Assembly: GCF_000275865.1 (NCBI RefSeq)
Contig: NZ_CM001555.1
Location: 1,762,967-1,826,966 of the forward strand
Source: Methanofollis liminatans DSM 4140
Lineage (GTDB): Archaea > Halobacteriota > Methanomicrobia > Methanomicrobiales > Methanofollaceae
Length of the DNA stretch: 64,000 nucleotides
Direction of reading: 5' to 3'
The notes below the pieces were generated by a model, which was not told the origin of the DNA, made no database searches, and saw only the letters and a program-made list of their open reading frames with translations. Positions 24,948-32,992 of the stretch are shown here, one piece after another. Numbering within the stretch: position 1 is the first letter of the stretch; the number at the start of each line of letters is the position of its first letter. The position numbers and the translations under genes are program-made.

Positions 24948-25631
24948 ATGACTCTGCCTGAAGGAAAGAATTTCGGGAGCATGAAAGCACCGATCGATGA
25001 GGTGCTGCCCTTCACCGAAGCGTTCTATGCAATCGTGCGGATCCAGAGCGGAGGAGGGGAGGGATTTATCCTCTCAGAGAGAGGCAACCCTGTTGCCGCC
25101 GGATTTAAAGACAGAACACGCGATCTTGCCGCAGACCGTGCGATCTCGTTCCTTGCCGATGAAAAGTCCCCGGCATGCATGCTCTTCAGGTACGACGAGA
25201 ACGAGTACCGGGAAGCGCTCCAGCTGTGCAGAGAGAGCGGGCATGCCCTCATAAAAGAGTCCGAGGCCCCGCCCTGCGCCGTCCCTGAAGAGAGATCTGC
25301 CCCGTCCCTGACCGACGGAGCCCTCGACCTGATCCTCTCGCAGCCCGGCGTGATCGCCGTCTCAGCGTTTTTTGAGGGGTTCGCAGTCCAGTCTGCCGGG
25401 GCCGCAGACTTCGATCGGATCGCCGCCGTCGCTGAGGATCTGCTCAGGGCAGGGTCGAAGATCGCCAGGGACCTGGAAACCGGAGATCTTGACCAGATCA
25501 TTCTTGAAACGCCCGGCGGAAAGCTGATCATCGCCCCGTTCGGCGACCTCTCTATCTGCATCCTCACCGCCTCGAATGCAAACCTCGGGCTGGTCAGGCT
25601 TGCTCTCAGGAGCATACGATGGGGTGAATAA
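24948..25631 (+). CDS. Protein with unknown N-terminal domain and C-terminal Roadblock/LC7 domain
   Basis: 227 residues from the ATG at 24948. Residues 1-105 are an unrecognised alpha/beta domain (FTEAFYAIVRIQ ... GEGFILSERGNPVAAGF) that resembles the ligand-free PATAN/DUF4388 pattern. Residues 125-227 look like a Roadblock domain (LILSQPGVIAVSAFFEGFAVQS ... GGKLIIAPFGDLSICILTASNANLGL). It begins one base after the stop of the single-domain Roadblock gene, so the two products may pair. Cytoplasmic. Confidence 0.75.
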   Translation: MTLPEGKNFGSMKAPIDEVLPFTEAFYAIVRIQSGGGEGFILSERGNPVAAGFKDRTRDLAADRAISFLADEKSPACMLFRYDENEYREALQLCRESGHALIKESEAPPCAVPEERSAPSLTDGALDLILSQPGVIAVSAFFEGFAVQSAGAADFDRIAAVAEDLLRAGSKIARDLETGDLDQIILETPGGKLIIAPFGDLSICILTASNANLGLVRLALRSIRWGE

Positions 25632-26225
25632 GTGCGCCTCCCAATATCCGGCCAGCCTGCCCATTCCCTGAGGCTTCCTCTAAAAGAGATCATCTCACGG
25701 TGCCGGAGCAACGGCTTCACAGGAGCGCTGGCCTTTGGCGCCGGCGATCTCAGGGGCGCGGTGCTGTTTAAAGCCGGCGTTCCGGTCTGTGCAGAAACGG
25801 GCGCCCTTGCAGGCCGGCAGGCACTCAGGGAGATCGAGACCTCGACCGTCGTCGTCAGGGCCGGTCTCCATGCGTTTCCAGCACATGACATCGATACGCT
25901 CATCCTGTTCAATGAAGGCATGAAGATTGAGGAGGAGGAGAATGGTCCCGGGGGAATGACCACCATAAAAGCGGTCAGAATAGGTCACAACACACGGAAC
26001 GCCACCATACGGATCATAAAAGCAGATGAAGCCGAGAAAAATACTGAAAACCGGGTACAAAAACACGATATCTGCCATGAACCCGATAAAAAACAGGTCC
26101 TGAATACATCGTCCATAGAAGCCCTCAAAAAACTCTCTGAAAATTTCGAGGCCGACGCATCTGACCTGCTCAGGGAGATGCATATGGAGCACCTCATCTC
26201 CCGGGAGAGAAAAGAGGACCCCTGA
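25632..26225 (+). CDS. PATAN/DUF4388-like protein
   Basis: 197 residues from a GTG directly after the preceding TAA, with GGGGTGA as ribosome site. Residues 18-80 (CRSNGFTGALAFGAGDLRGAVLFKAGVPVCAE, shown in part) match the strand-turn-strand pattern of PATAN/DUF4388 domains, which accompany Roadblock and GTPase signalling genes in bacteria. The last 70 residues are charged and helical (SSIEALKKLSENFEADASDLLREM), likely a coiled coil for binding a partner. The domain assignment is by pattern and is tentative; the last gene of the first block before a new promoter. Confidence 0.6.
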   Translation: MRLPISGQPAHSLRLPLKEIISRCRSNGFTGALAFGAGDLRGAVLFKAGVPVCAETGALAGRQALREIETSTVVVRAGLHAFPAHDIDTLILFNEGMKIEEEENGPGGMTTIKAVRIGHNTRNATIRIIKADEAEKNTENRVQKHDICHEPDKKQVLNTSSIEALKKLSENFEADASDLLREMHMEHLISRERKEDP

Positions 26226-26302
26226 CCCTTAACCCCTCATTCTAAAGTTCTTTGCTCTAATGTTAGATTAATGGACAGTAGCGGCCAGCGACAATTTAAA
26301 AA

Positions 26303-26314
26303 TTTTTAAATACC
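26303..26314 (+). promoter_or_regulatory. Box A of the MinD-like gene
   Basis: TTTTTAAATACC lies 35 to 46 bases upstream of the TTG start at 26349, placing transcription start near 26337. It makes the second half of the cluster a separate transcript. Confidence 0.6.
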
Positions 26315-26348
26315 ATAGTTCACAATCAATGGAGTAGAAGGTGTCGGA

Positions 26349-27134
26349 TTGATCAGGGCATTTACCATCGCATCCGGGAAAGGGGGGACCGGGAAGACAA
26401 CCGTAACCGTCAATCTCGGGACTTCTCTTGCCCAGCTCGGCAAAGAGACCTATATTCTTGACGCTGATATCGGAATGGCAAACCTGGGGCTGGTCCTCGG
26501 GCTGGAAGATGCACCGGTGACGCTGCATGAGGTTCTCGCCGGCAAAGCAAAGGTTGAGGACGCCATCTACGAAGGCCCGAACGGAGTAAAGGTTGTGCCG
26601 AGCGGAATCTCTCTCCAGGGCTTCCAGAACGCCGACCCGGATCACCTGCGCGACGTCATGCGTGACCTTGTCGACCGGTGCGATTATCTTCTCGTGGACG
26701 CCGCCGCCGGTATCAGCAAGGACGGCGTCGTGGCGCTGGCCATCTGCGACGAGGTGATCCTTGTCGTGAACCCGGAGCTCTCCTCGATGGCAGACGCGCT
26801 CAAGACGAAGATCCTCACCGAAATGGTGGGAGGAAAAGTCTACGGCGCCATCATCAACAGGTCGGGAATGGAAAACACCGAGATCAGGAGACACTCTGTT
26901 GAAGACGTGCTTGGCGTGCGGGTCATCGATATGATCCCCGAAGACCCCAATGTCAGACGTTCGGCCGCGTACAAGACACCCGTTGTCGTCAAATATCCAG
27001 CATCGGAATCCTCACGGGCCTTCAGGCGCATTGCCGCAGATATTGCAGGCGTGGAGTATGCCGAGGAGACCGAGGAGAGAAAACAGAACTTCATCGACAG
27101 GCTTGCCCACACCCTCTTCGGAGGGGGCCATTAA
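26349..27134 (+). CDS. MinD/ParA-type ATPase
   Basis: 261 residues, starting with TTG at 26349 (AAGGTG upstream; no ATG or GTG fits). Deviant Walker A KGGTGKT at residues 11-17, Walker A' DADIGMANLG near 39, and DYLLVDAAAGIS as Walker B/switch II. It ends in ERKQNFIDRLAHTLFGG, a helix that could serve as a membrane-targeting sequence like that of MinD. Such ATPases position proteins at membranes or poles, for instance FlhG/FleN for flagella and MinD4 for archaella. Placed between the Roadblock genes and the secretion ATPase, it may site the filament machine. Confidence 0.93.
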   Translation: MIRAFTIASGKGGTGKTTVTVNLGTSLAQLGKETYILDADIGMANLGLVLGLEDAPVTLHEVLAGKAKVEDAIYEGPNGVKVVPSGISLQGFQNADPDHLRDVMRDLVDRCDYLLVDAAAGISKDGVVALAICDEVILVVNPELSSMADALKTKILTEMVGGKVYGAIINRSGMENTEIRRHSVEDVLGVRVIDMIPEDPNVRRSAAYKTPVVVKYPASESSRAFRRIAADIAGVEYAEETEERKQNFIDRLAHTLFGGGH

Positions 27135-27249
27135 AGGGCCCGGCCGAATCTCCGTTTTTCCGCAGGAGCGGGCACACGTAAAGCCTCTGCCAGGAGCAGG
27201 TCGGCGATAACGGAGTGGTCGGGTATGATCCAGAACAGGGGAATGGACC

Positions 27250-27876
27250 ATGGAGATCATGGACGTTATCAATGAAATCCTCGGCCAGTCGCGTTATCTG
27301 GGGTCATACCCCTATTTTGCCACGGTCAAGCAGGGAAGGAGCGAGGGCGGTGCAATTGCGATCGTCGTCGACGGCGACAGGAGCGCCGTGATCCTCTTTT
27401 CCCGCGGTGAACCGACCGGCGCGATCTATAAGGACAAACTGGGAGCGCTTTATGGAGATTCGGCAGTATTGAAAATATCAGACCAGGACGACTACGAACT
27501 CTACGCGGTCGACAGAAAGGCCGTCGAGATCGTGGTCGCACACTGCCGGGTATTCAACCGCGGCCATTTCCCTCACCAGTTATCCGCAGATATACCGGAG
27601 ATCGGCGCGAAGAGAAGAATGCCCGGCGTGCTCTCACTTTTCATCGTCCGAAACGATCTTCAGCAGTCAGGGGTTCGGGTATCGATCAGAAAAGGCCGGC
27701 AGGTCATCGCGAGCGACGTGACCACCGGGGACGGGAAGGTCTCGTTCAGGCTTATTAACGGCCCTTATGACGTCGTGGTCGCCAGCAGGACAGGGGAGAC
27801 GTATTCGTTCCTTGTCGATTTCAACGGAAAGAGGAGTGAACTCATCATAGAACTGGACGGTATGACCGATGACTAA
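27250..27876 (+). CDS. Two-domain protein of unknown function, upstream of the secretion ATPase
   Basis: 208 residues. Residues 1-110 (VKQGRSEGGAIAIVVDGDRSAVILFSRGEPTG) have the same strand pattern as the PATAN-like proteins of this cluster. Residues 120-205 (LSLFIVRNDLQQSGVRVSIRKG ... KVSFRLINGPYDVVVASRTGE) look like a small transthyretin/CarboxypepD-regulatory-like beta sandwich. No signal peptide, so it should be cytoplasmic despite the beta domain, which is unusual. The stop overlaps the ATPase start by 8 bases, so it is coupled to it. Confidence 0.7.
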   Translation: MEIMDVINEILGQSRYLGSYPYFATVKQGRSEGGAIAIVVDGDRSAVILFSRGEPTGAIYKDKLGALYGDSAVLKISDQDDYELYAVDRKAVEIVVAHCRVFNRGHFPHQLSADIPEIGAKRRMPGVLSLFIVRNDLQQSGVRVSIRKGRQVIASDVTTGDGKVSFRLINGPYDVVVASRTGETYSFLVDFNGKRSELIIELDGMTDD

Positions 27877-30232
27877 GAACACAGGCTCAAGAAAACGGTT
27901 GCACGACATCCTGACAAAGATAAACCGGACTGAGGAGGACAAAGCGGCACCTGCCGATACCCCGGAGCAGAAACCTGCTGTGGGCGGAGGGGATGATTTT
28001 GATGTGCTCAAATCCATGGTCGGGAGAAAAGATCAGTTAAAGATCACCGACCTGATCAGAGACCCGCGCGAGATGGGCCCCATATCGGACAAAGGGCCAG
28101 AAGAGAGAGAGGCCCAGCAATACCAGGACATCTCCCATGAAGATGCCGGAGAAGAGCCTGAAAGCCTGGAAACTCCCGTGGGCGCCCCGGTGATCGATCC
28201 TGAAAACCTTGAGGCGCTGAAATCGGTCGTCGACGCCCTCTTCAGAGAAGAAAAAACCGCGGAGATCCCGGCCGCTGAGGAGGGGGGAATTGATCCGATG
28301 CCGGCGTTGTCAGGCGAGGCCCTCAAAAGCGTATGTGCCGCCCTTCCCGGAGCCACCGCACCCCGCTCCCGCACCACCAGGTGGTCAAAAGGGTCGGCAG
28401 ATCTGCCGGCCGATGCCGTACCCGGGATCGCCGATGCAGATGACATCGACTCCCTCTCCGAACTCATCCTGCCCAGAGCGGCGACCTTCGACGTCGAAGA
28501 ACTCGCCCTTGACTTTGAGACACGGACCCATACCCCGGGCGTGAGCGGCGTTCCGCCCGAGATCGATAGCCTCTGGAACAAAAATTTCTCGAATATTACC
28601 GATGAGGCCAGAAACGTCGTCATCGGCAGGGACGACGAAGATACCGGCGGTCTTCTCAAGAAGTTCAATCTGTTCACCAAACTCCGCCACAGCGTCGAGG
28701 AGTACAACCCCCGTCTCCACGGCCCCCTCGTCGACCTCACCTTCACCCCGGCGCCGGGGATCGAGGAGATCGAACTCTATCCGGTCAACGAGCCCTACGC
28801 CTACGTCAGGATCGTCTACGACAACACGTCGCATGAATACACCTACGAAGTGATCGAGCCCGAGATCACAGAGGCCGAGAAGGAGTTGCTCGGCGAGATC
28901 AAGGACCGCCTCTTCGAACGCCTCGACGTCAACACCAAAGAGGTTTCTCGTACCGAAGCGCAGAACCTGCTCCGCACTTATTCGGACGAGATCATCTCGG
29001 ATTACGGCATCAATCTCACGCCAGTCTCCAGAGAGAAGATACTATACGCAATCGATCGTGATTTCCTCGGCGATGGACTCATCGATGCCGTCATGCACGA
29101 CAAGTATATCGAGGACATCTCATGCGACGGTCTGGACAACCCGATCTTCATCTACCACTCGGGCTATGAGTCGATCAAGACGAACCTGATGTACACCGAC
29201 GCCCTTGATCTCGACTCGTTCGTCACCAAACTCGCCCAGCGGGCCGGCAAATACATCTCGATCGCAGAACCGATGCTCGACGCCACGATGTCAGACGGGT
29301 CGCGTATCCAGATGACCCTCGGCAAGGAGGTCACCGCCCACGGTTCGACCTTCACGATCAGGAAGTTCAAGGACGAACCGATCTCGCCGACCGACCTGAT
29401 CGAGTGGGGCACCTTCTCGCCGCTCTCCATCGCATTCCTCTGGCTTGCCGTGGAGTCGGGGAACTCCGCAATCTTCGCGGGCGGCACGGCGTCAGGTAAA
29501 ACGACGTCTCTCAACGCCATATCGCTCTTCATCCCGCCGCAGGCAAAGATCGTCTCTCTCGAAGACACCAGGGAACTCAAACTCCCGCACCCGAACTGGA
29601 TCCCCTCGGTGACGCGGGACTCCTTCGACACCGGCGGCAAGGGCGAGATCGACATGTACGAACTCCTCCGTGCCGCTCTCCGTCAGCGTCCCGAGTATAT
29701 CGTGGTCGGTGAGGTGCGCGGCAAAGAGGCCCAGACCCTCTTCCAGGCGATGTCAACCGGCCACGTCACCTATGCTACGATGCACGCCGATTCGGTCGCC
29801 TCTGTCGTCCACCGGCTTGAAAACCCGCCCCTGAATGTCCCCAGGAACATGCTCAACGCCCTGAACCTCGTCTGCGTCCAGGTGCAGGCGCGCGTCGGCG
29901 GTCAGCGGATCAGACGGAACAAACACATGATCGAGATCCTGGACATCGACCCGAGGACAAACGAACTCATCACGAACGAGGTCTTCTCCTGGCACCAGGC
30001 GACGGACGAGATCAGGTACTCGGGCAAATCGTATGTGCTTGAGGCGATCATGGAGACGCGGGGATGGAGCGAGGCGAGGATGCGAGAGGAACTGAAACGG
30101 CGGCAGGAAATCCTCGAATGGATGCGCATGAAAAAGATCAGGCACTACCGCGACGTCTCGAAGATGCTCATCTCCTACTTCCGCGACCCGGACGCAGTGA
30201 TGAAGATCGTCAGGGGTGATCTCTATGAATAG
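27869..30232 (+). CDS. Type II/IV secretion system ATPase (GspE/ArlI/TadA family)
   Basis: 787 residues. The first 230 or so are acidic and low-complexity, probably disordered. The core from about residue 260 has an N-terminal domain, then Walker A GGTASGKTTS near residue 538, the Asp box (VSLEDTRELKLPH), Walker B with YIVVGEVRGKEA, and the His box (STGHVTYATMHADS). It is closest in layout to archaeal pilus/archaellum assembly ATPases. It should form a cytoplasmic hexamer driving the two membrane proteins encoded next. It overlaps both neighbours (8 bases each). Confidence 0.95.
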   Translation: MTKNTGSRKRLHDILTKINRTEEDKAAPADTPEQKPAVGGGDDFDVLKSMVGRKDQLKITDLIRDPREMGPISDKGPEEREAQQYQDISHEDAGEEPESLETPVGAPVIDPENLEALKSVVDALFREEKTAEIPAAEEGGIDPMPALSGEALKSVCAALPGATAPRSRTTRWSKGSADLPADAVPGIADADDIDSLSELILPRAATFDVEELALDFETRTHTPGVSGVPPEIDSLWNKNFSNITDEARNVVIGRDDEDTGGLLKKFNLFTKLRHSVEEYNPRLHGPLVDLTFTPAPGIEEIELYPVNEPYAYVRIVYDNTSHEYTYEVIEPEITEAEKELLGEIKDRLFERLDVNTKEVSRTEAQNLLRTYSDEIISDYGINLTPVSREKILYAIDRDFLGDGLIDAVMHDKYIEDISCDGLDNPIFIYHSGYESIKTNLMYTDALDLDSFVTKLAQRAGKYISIAEPMLDATMSDGSRIQMTLGKEVTAHGSTFTIRKFKDEPISPTDLIEWGTFSPLSIAFLWLAVESGNSAIFAGGTASGKTTSLNAISLFIPPQAKIVSLEDTRELKLPHPNWIPSVTRDSFDTGGKGEIDMYELLRAALRQRPEYIVVGEVRGKEAQTLFQAMSTGHVTYATMHADSVASVVHRLENPPLNVPRNMLNALNLVCVQVQARVGGQRIRRNKHMIEILDIDPRTNELITNEVFSWHQATDEIRYSGKSYVLEAIMETRGWSEARMREELKRRQEILEWMRMKKIRHYRDVSKMLISYFRDPDAVMKIVRGDLYE

Positions 30233-31148
30233 CTTTGAACGGTTCAGTTTCAACCTTCTGGGAGCGCGGGCGAAGAGCAGAAGGGACGATTTCGTGGAAC
30301 TCAGGAGCGACCTGATGCAGGCGCGGATAAAAACGCCCTTCGAGGCATATCTCTCCACAGCCTACCTCTCGTCACTCATCGCGGGGCTGGGGATGGCCCT
30401 CCTCATCGGCACCATCACTTTCCTGCTCAACATCCCGTCGATGATCACCTACCGGGGAGCGGTGCCCGGCTTTCTAACCGGCCTCTCTGATTTCAGGCTC
30501 CTGATCGGGACATCGATCGCCGTCGCCCTCTCCCTGCTGATCTTCGGCGGGGTCACCTATCTCTCCTTCATGATGTACCCGAAGGTGGTGGCCGGAAACC
30601 GGCGGCGCAACATCAACGCCACCCTTCCCTATGCGATCAACTATGTCACCGCCATGTCCACGGCCGGTATCACGCCGGCCGAGGTCTTCAGGCTGCTGGG
30701 CGAGAGCCCGATCTACGGTGAAACCGCTGTCGAGGCGCGCTTTATCACGCGCGAGATCGACATGTTCGGCAAGGACCTCATCGAAGCGATGAGGATCGTA
30801 TCGACCTTTACCCCGAGTCCGCGGATGAAGGAGTTTTTGCAGGGGGCGATGGCGACGATATCCTCAGGTGCGAACCTCACCAATTACTTCAGGAACAAGG
30901 CGACCCAGTACACCCAGGAGAACCACCAGGAGCAGAAAGGTTTCCTTGAAACCCTCGGGCTTATCGCCGAGTCCTATGTCACGGCGATGGTGGCGGGCAC
31001 CCTTTTCCTGATCATCCTCCAGTCGATCATGTCGATCATCGGAGGGGACGCAAGCCCGATCTTTCTGATCATCATCATCTACCTGATCGTCCCGTTCGGG
31101 AGCATCATGTTCGTCATCCTGATCAGTTCCATGACCCCGGAGGTGTGA
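30225..31148 (+). CDS. TadC/ArlJ-like type II secretion F-family membrane protein (first)
   Basis: 307 residues from the ATG at 30225 (GGTGATCTCT before it). Two hydrophobic helices lie near residues 45-70 and 85-120, then the T2SSF cytoplasmic domain (NATLPYAINYVTAMSTAGITPAEVFRLL near residue 130), and two to three helices at the C-terminus. It forms the membrane platform of the filament or secretion machine, driven by the adjacent ATPase. It overlaps the ATPase stop by 8 bases, with one base to the next gene. Confidence 0.92.
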   Translation: MNSFERFSFNLLGARAKSRRDDFVELRSDLMQARIKTPFEAYLSTAYLSSLIAGLGMALLIGTITFLLNIPSMITYRGAVPGFLTGLSDFRLLIGTSIAVALSLLIFGGVTYLSFMMYPKVVAGNRRRNINATLPYAINYVTAMSTAGITPAEVFRLLGESPIYGETAVEARFITREIDMFGKDLIEAMRIVSTFTPSPRMKEFLQGAMATISSGANLTNYFRNKATQYTQENHQEQKGFLETLGLIAESYVTAMVAGTLFLIILQSIMSIIGGDASPIFLIIIIYLIVPFGSIMFVILISSMTPEV

Positions 31149-31149
31149 T

Positions 31150-32187
31150 ATGAGTTTTCGGACGCTGGTAAACGACCTTTTTAACCGCGGGGAGAGAGGC
31201 AACGCCCCGGTGCAGCCATCTGAACTCGACCGCTACGAGCGGCAGGAACAGGAGATCATTGCCAGGATCGATACACGGCGGAAGATGCAGAGCGGTATCG
31301 GCCGGTTCCTGAAACACCCCTTCGAGGTGCTCACCGAGACCCCGACAAACAGCCTGATCGCCACGCTCCCCCTGGCCTTCCTCGTCTTCATCGTGGGCTT
31401 CTCCTTCATCATCGTGGATTACGGCTGGTGGGCCCTCTTCAACACCACGATGATCGACGATGTGATCGTGATCACCGTGCTGATCCCGGTCGTTCCGCTT
31501 GCAGCTCTCGATTTTATCGAGGCAAAACGGGAGAAAAGCCTGGAAAACGCCCTGCCAAACTTTTTCAGGGACGTCGCGGGTATGAACGATTCCGGGATGA
31601 CGCTCCCGAACGCCGTCCATATCGTCGCCAGGGGCGAGTACGGAACGCTGACGCCGTACATCAGAAAACTTGACGTGGACATGTCGTGGAGCATCCCGTT
31701 CGTCGATGCGATTTACACCTTCGGCAAACGGCTCGGAACCCCTCTCGCCGAGCGTTCAGTCGACCTGATCGCAAAAGCGAGCAAGGCCGGCGGCGACGTT
31801 TCTGAGGTGCTGAGGGCAGCCGCTGTAGACAGTTACGAGTTCATCAACCTCAAGACCGAGCGGGCAAACAACATGATCATCTATGAGGTGATCATCCTCG
31901 TTTCCTTCTTTGTCTTCCTCTTCGTGATCCTGGTCCTGGAGTCTACCTTCCTGACCACCATGGCAGAGGCCGGCGCCGCATCGGCGGCGTCGGGAGCGGG
32001 ATCCACCTTCATGGGCAACGTAAACATAGACCTCTACAAACGCCTGTTCTCCCATGCGGCAATGATCATGGGGTTCTTCTCCGGTCTGGTCGCAGGCCAG
32101 ATGGGCGAGGCCAGGGCGACCGCAGGGCTGAAGTTTTCGGCGATCATGCTCATCATCGCATGGGTGACCTTCAGGTTCATGGCCTGA
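31150..32187 (+). CDS. TadC/ArlJ-like type II secretion F-family membrane protein (second)
   Basis: 345 residues. After a charged N-terminus of about 55 residues come two helices (residues 70-125), the T2SSF domain (LENALPNFFRDVAGMNDSGMTLPNAVHIV near residue 132) and more helices at 240-345. A Gly/Ala/Ser-rich external loop (GAASAASGAGS) is seen. The pair with the previous gene probably forms a heteromeric platform, as TadB/TadC do. It is the last gene of the cluster; a T7 run follows the stop. No pilin-like small gene follows. Confidence 0.92.
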   Translation: MSFRTLVNDLFNRGERGNAPVQPSELDRYERQEQEIIARIDTRRKMQSGIGRFLKHPFEVLTETPTNSLIATLPLAFLVFIVGFSFIIVDYGWWALFNTTMIDDVIVITVLIPVVPLAALDFIEAKREKSLENALPNFFRDVAGMNDSGMTLPNAVHIVARGEYGTLTPYIRKLDVDMSWSIPFVDAIYTFGKRLGTPLAERSVDLIAKASKAGGDVSEVLRAAAVDSYEFINLKTERANNMIIYEVIILVSFFVFLFVILVLESTFLTTMAEAGAASAASGAGSTFMGNVNIDLYKRLFSHAAMIMGFFSGLVAGQMGEARATAGLKFSAIMLIIAWVTFRFMA

Positions 32188-32535
32188 AGAGAGACGAACT
32201 TTTTTTGCTCTTCTCTCTTTCGTCTGACTGCACTCAGGCAAATCGAGATGAGGGGATGACCTCCCCCGCGATAGGGTGCAAAGATGTTGAGAGCGTTTAA
32301 GGGCTTTTGCGTCCATAGCACGAACAGAGGGAGTGCCGCGGATGGCAGGCGATCTCTCCTTCGCTTCTATTATTTCCCGTTCACGCCACAACAATGAGGC
32401 GAGATCCCCGGCGCGTGAGTCTTGGGGAAAGTAACAGTAATAAAAAGAAGGCATTCCAGCACCGGGCCGATCGAGAAAATCAGAAGCAGATCGATGACGC
32501 CAGATACAGAAAAATAGCAAAAATGGGGGAGGAGA
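32188..32535. other. Intergenic stretch between the cluster and aIF1; terminator only
   Basis: 348 bases. A T7 run at 32200-32206 just after the stop is a likely terminator for the plus-strand cluster. The remainder shows no RNA gene or repeat I recognise. Confidence 0.6.
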
Positions 32536-32841
32536 TTAGTTTATCTGCTCCAATTTATACCCCTTTTTGGCAAGCAGTTCCTTAACACGCTCTTTGTGAT
32601 TGCCCTGAAGTTCGATGGACGTGTCCTTCACCGTCCCGCCACAGGCAAGTTTTGCTTTAAGGAATTTGGTGAGGTCGACAAGGTCGATATCATAGGGATC
32701 AAGGCCTTCGATGACGGTGACTTCTTTGCCGTACCGACGTTTATTGATCTTCACCTGGATCCTCTGCTGTTCTTTCGCGACCTCCTCACAGATGCACAGT
32801 TCCTTTGGTAGTCCGCATTTGGGACAGATACCACCATTCAT
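32536..32841 (-). CDS. Translation initiation factor aIF1 (SUI1 family)
   Basis: 101 residues. An N-terminal zinc-ribbon-like segment ([13 protein letters not shown], residues 6-18) is followed by the SUI1 domain: [21 protein letters not shown], then [13 protein letters not shown] and [14 protein letters not shown]. aIF1 binds the small ribosomal subunit and checks start codon pairing. The gene is alone, facing the secretion cluster. Confidence 0.96.
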   Translation of the reverse strand: MNGGICPKCGLPKELCICEEVAKEQQRIQVKINKRRYGKEVTVIEGLDPYDIDLVDLTKFLKAKLACGGTVKDTSIELQGNHKERVKELLAKKGYKLEQIN

Positions 32842-32992
32842 TGATTATACCTTCAAGTTCTCGTTATATATTTCTTGGCATGAATTATCGCGTCCATCAG
32901 ATGGGCCGAAGCCTCTTCGAGGGCGATCGGTGCTGGATCCTTCCTGACCGATCGCACTCGTTATCCGTCTTGACGCTCAAACTCTCACCCTG

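Noticed and set aside
32842-32992. Cobalamin riboswitch upstream of cobQ
   Set aside because: The 150 bases show no B12-box-like sequence or large folded core; cobalamin riboswitches are also rare in archaea.
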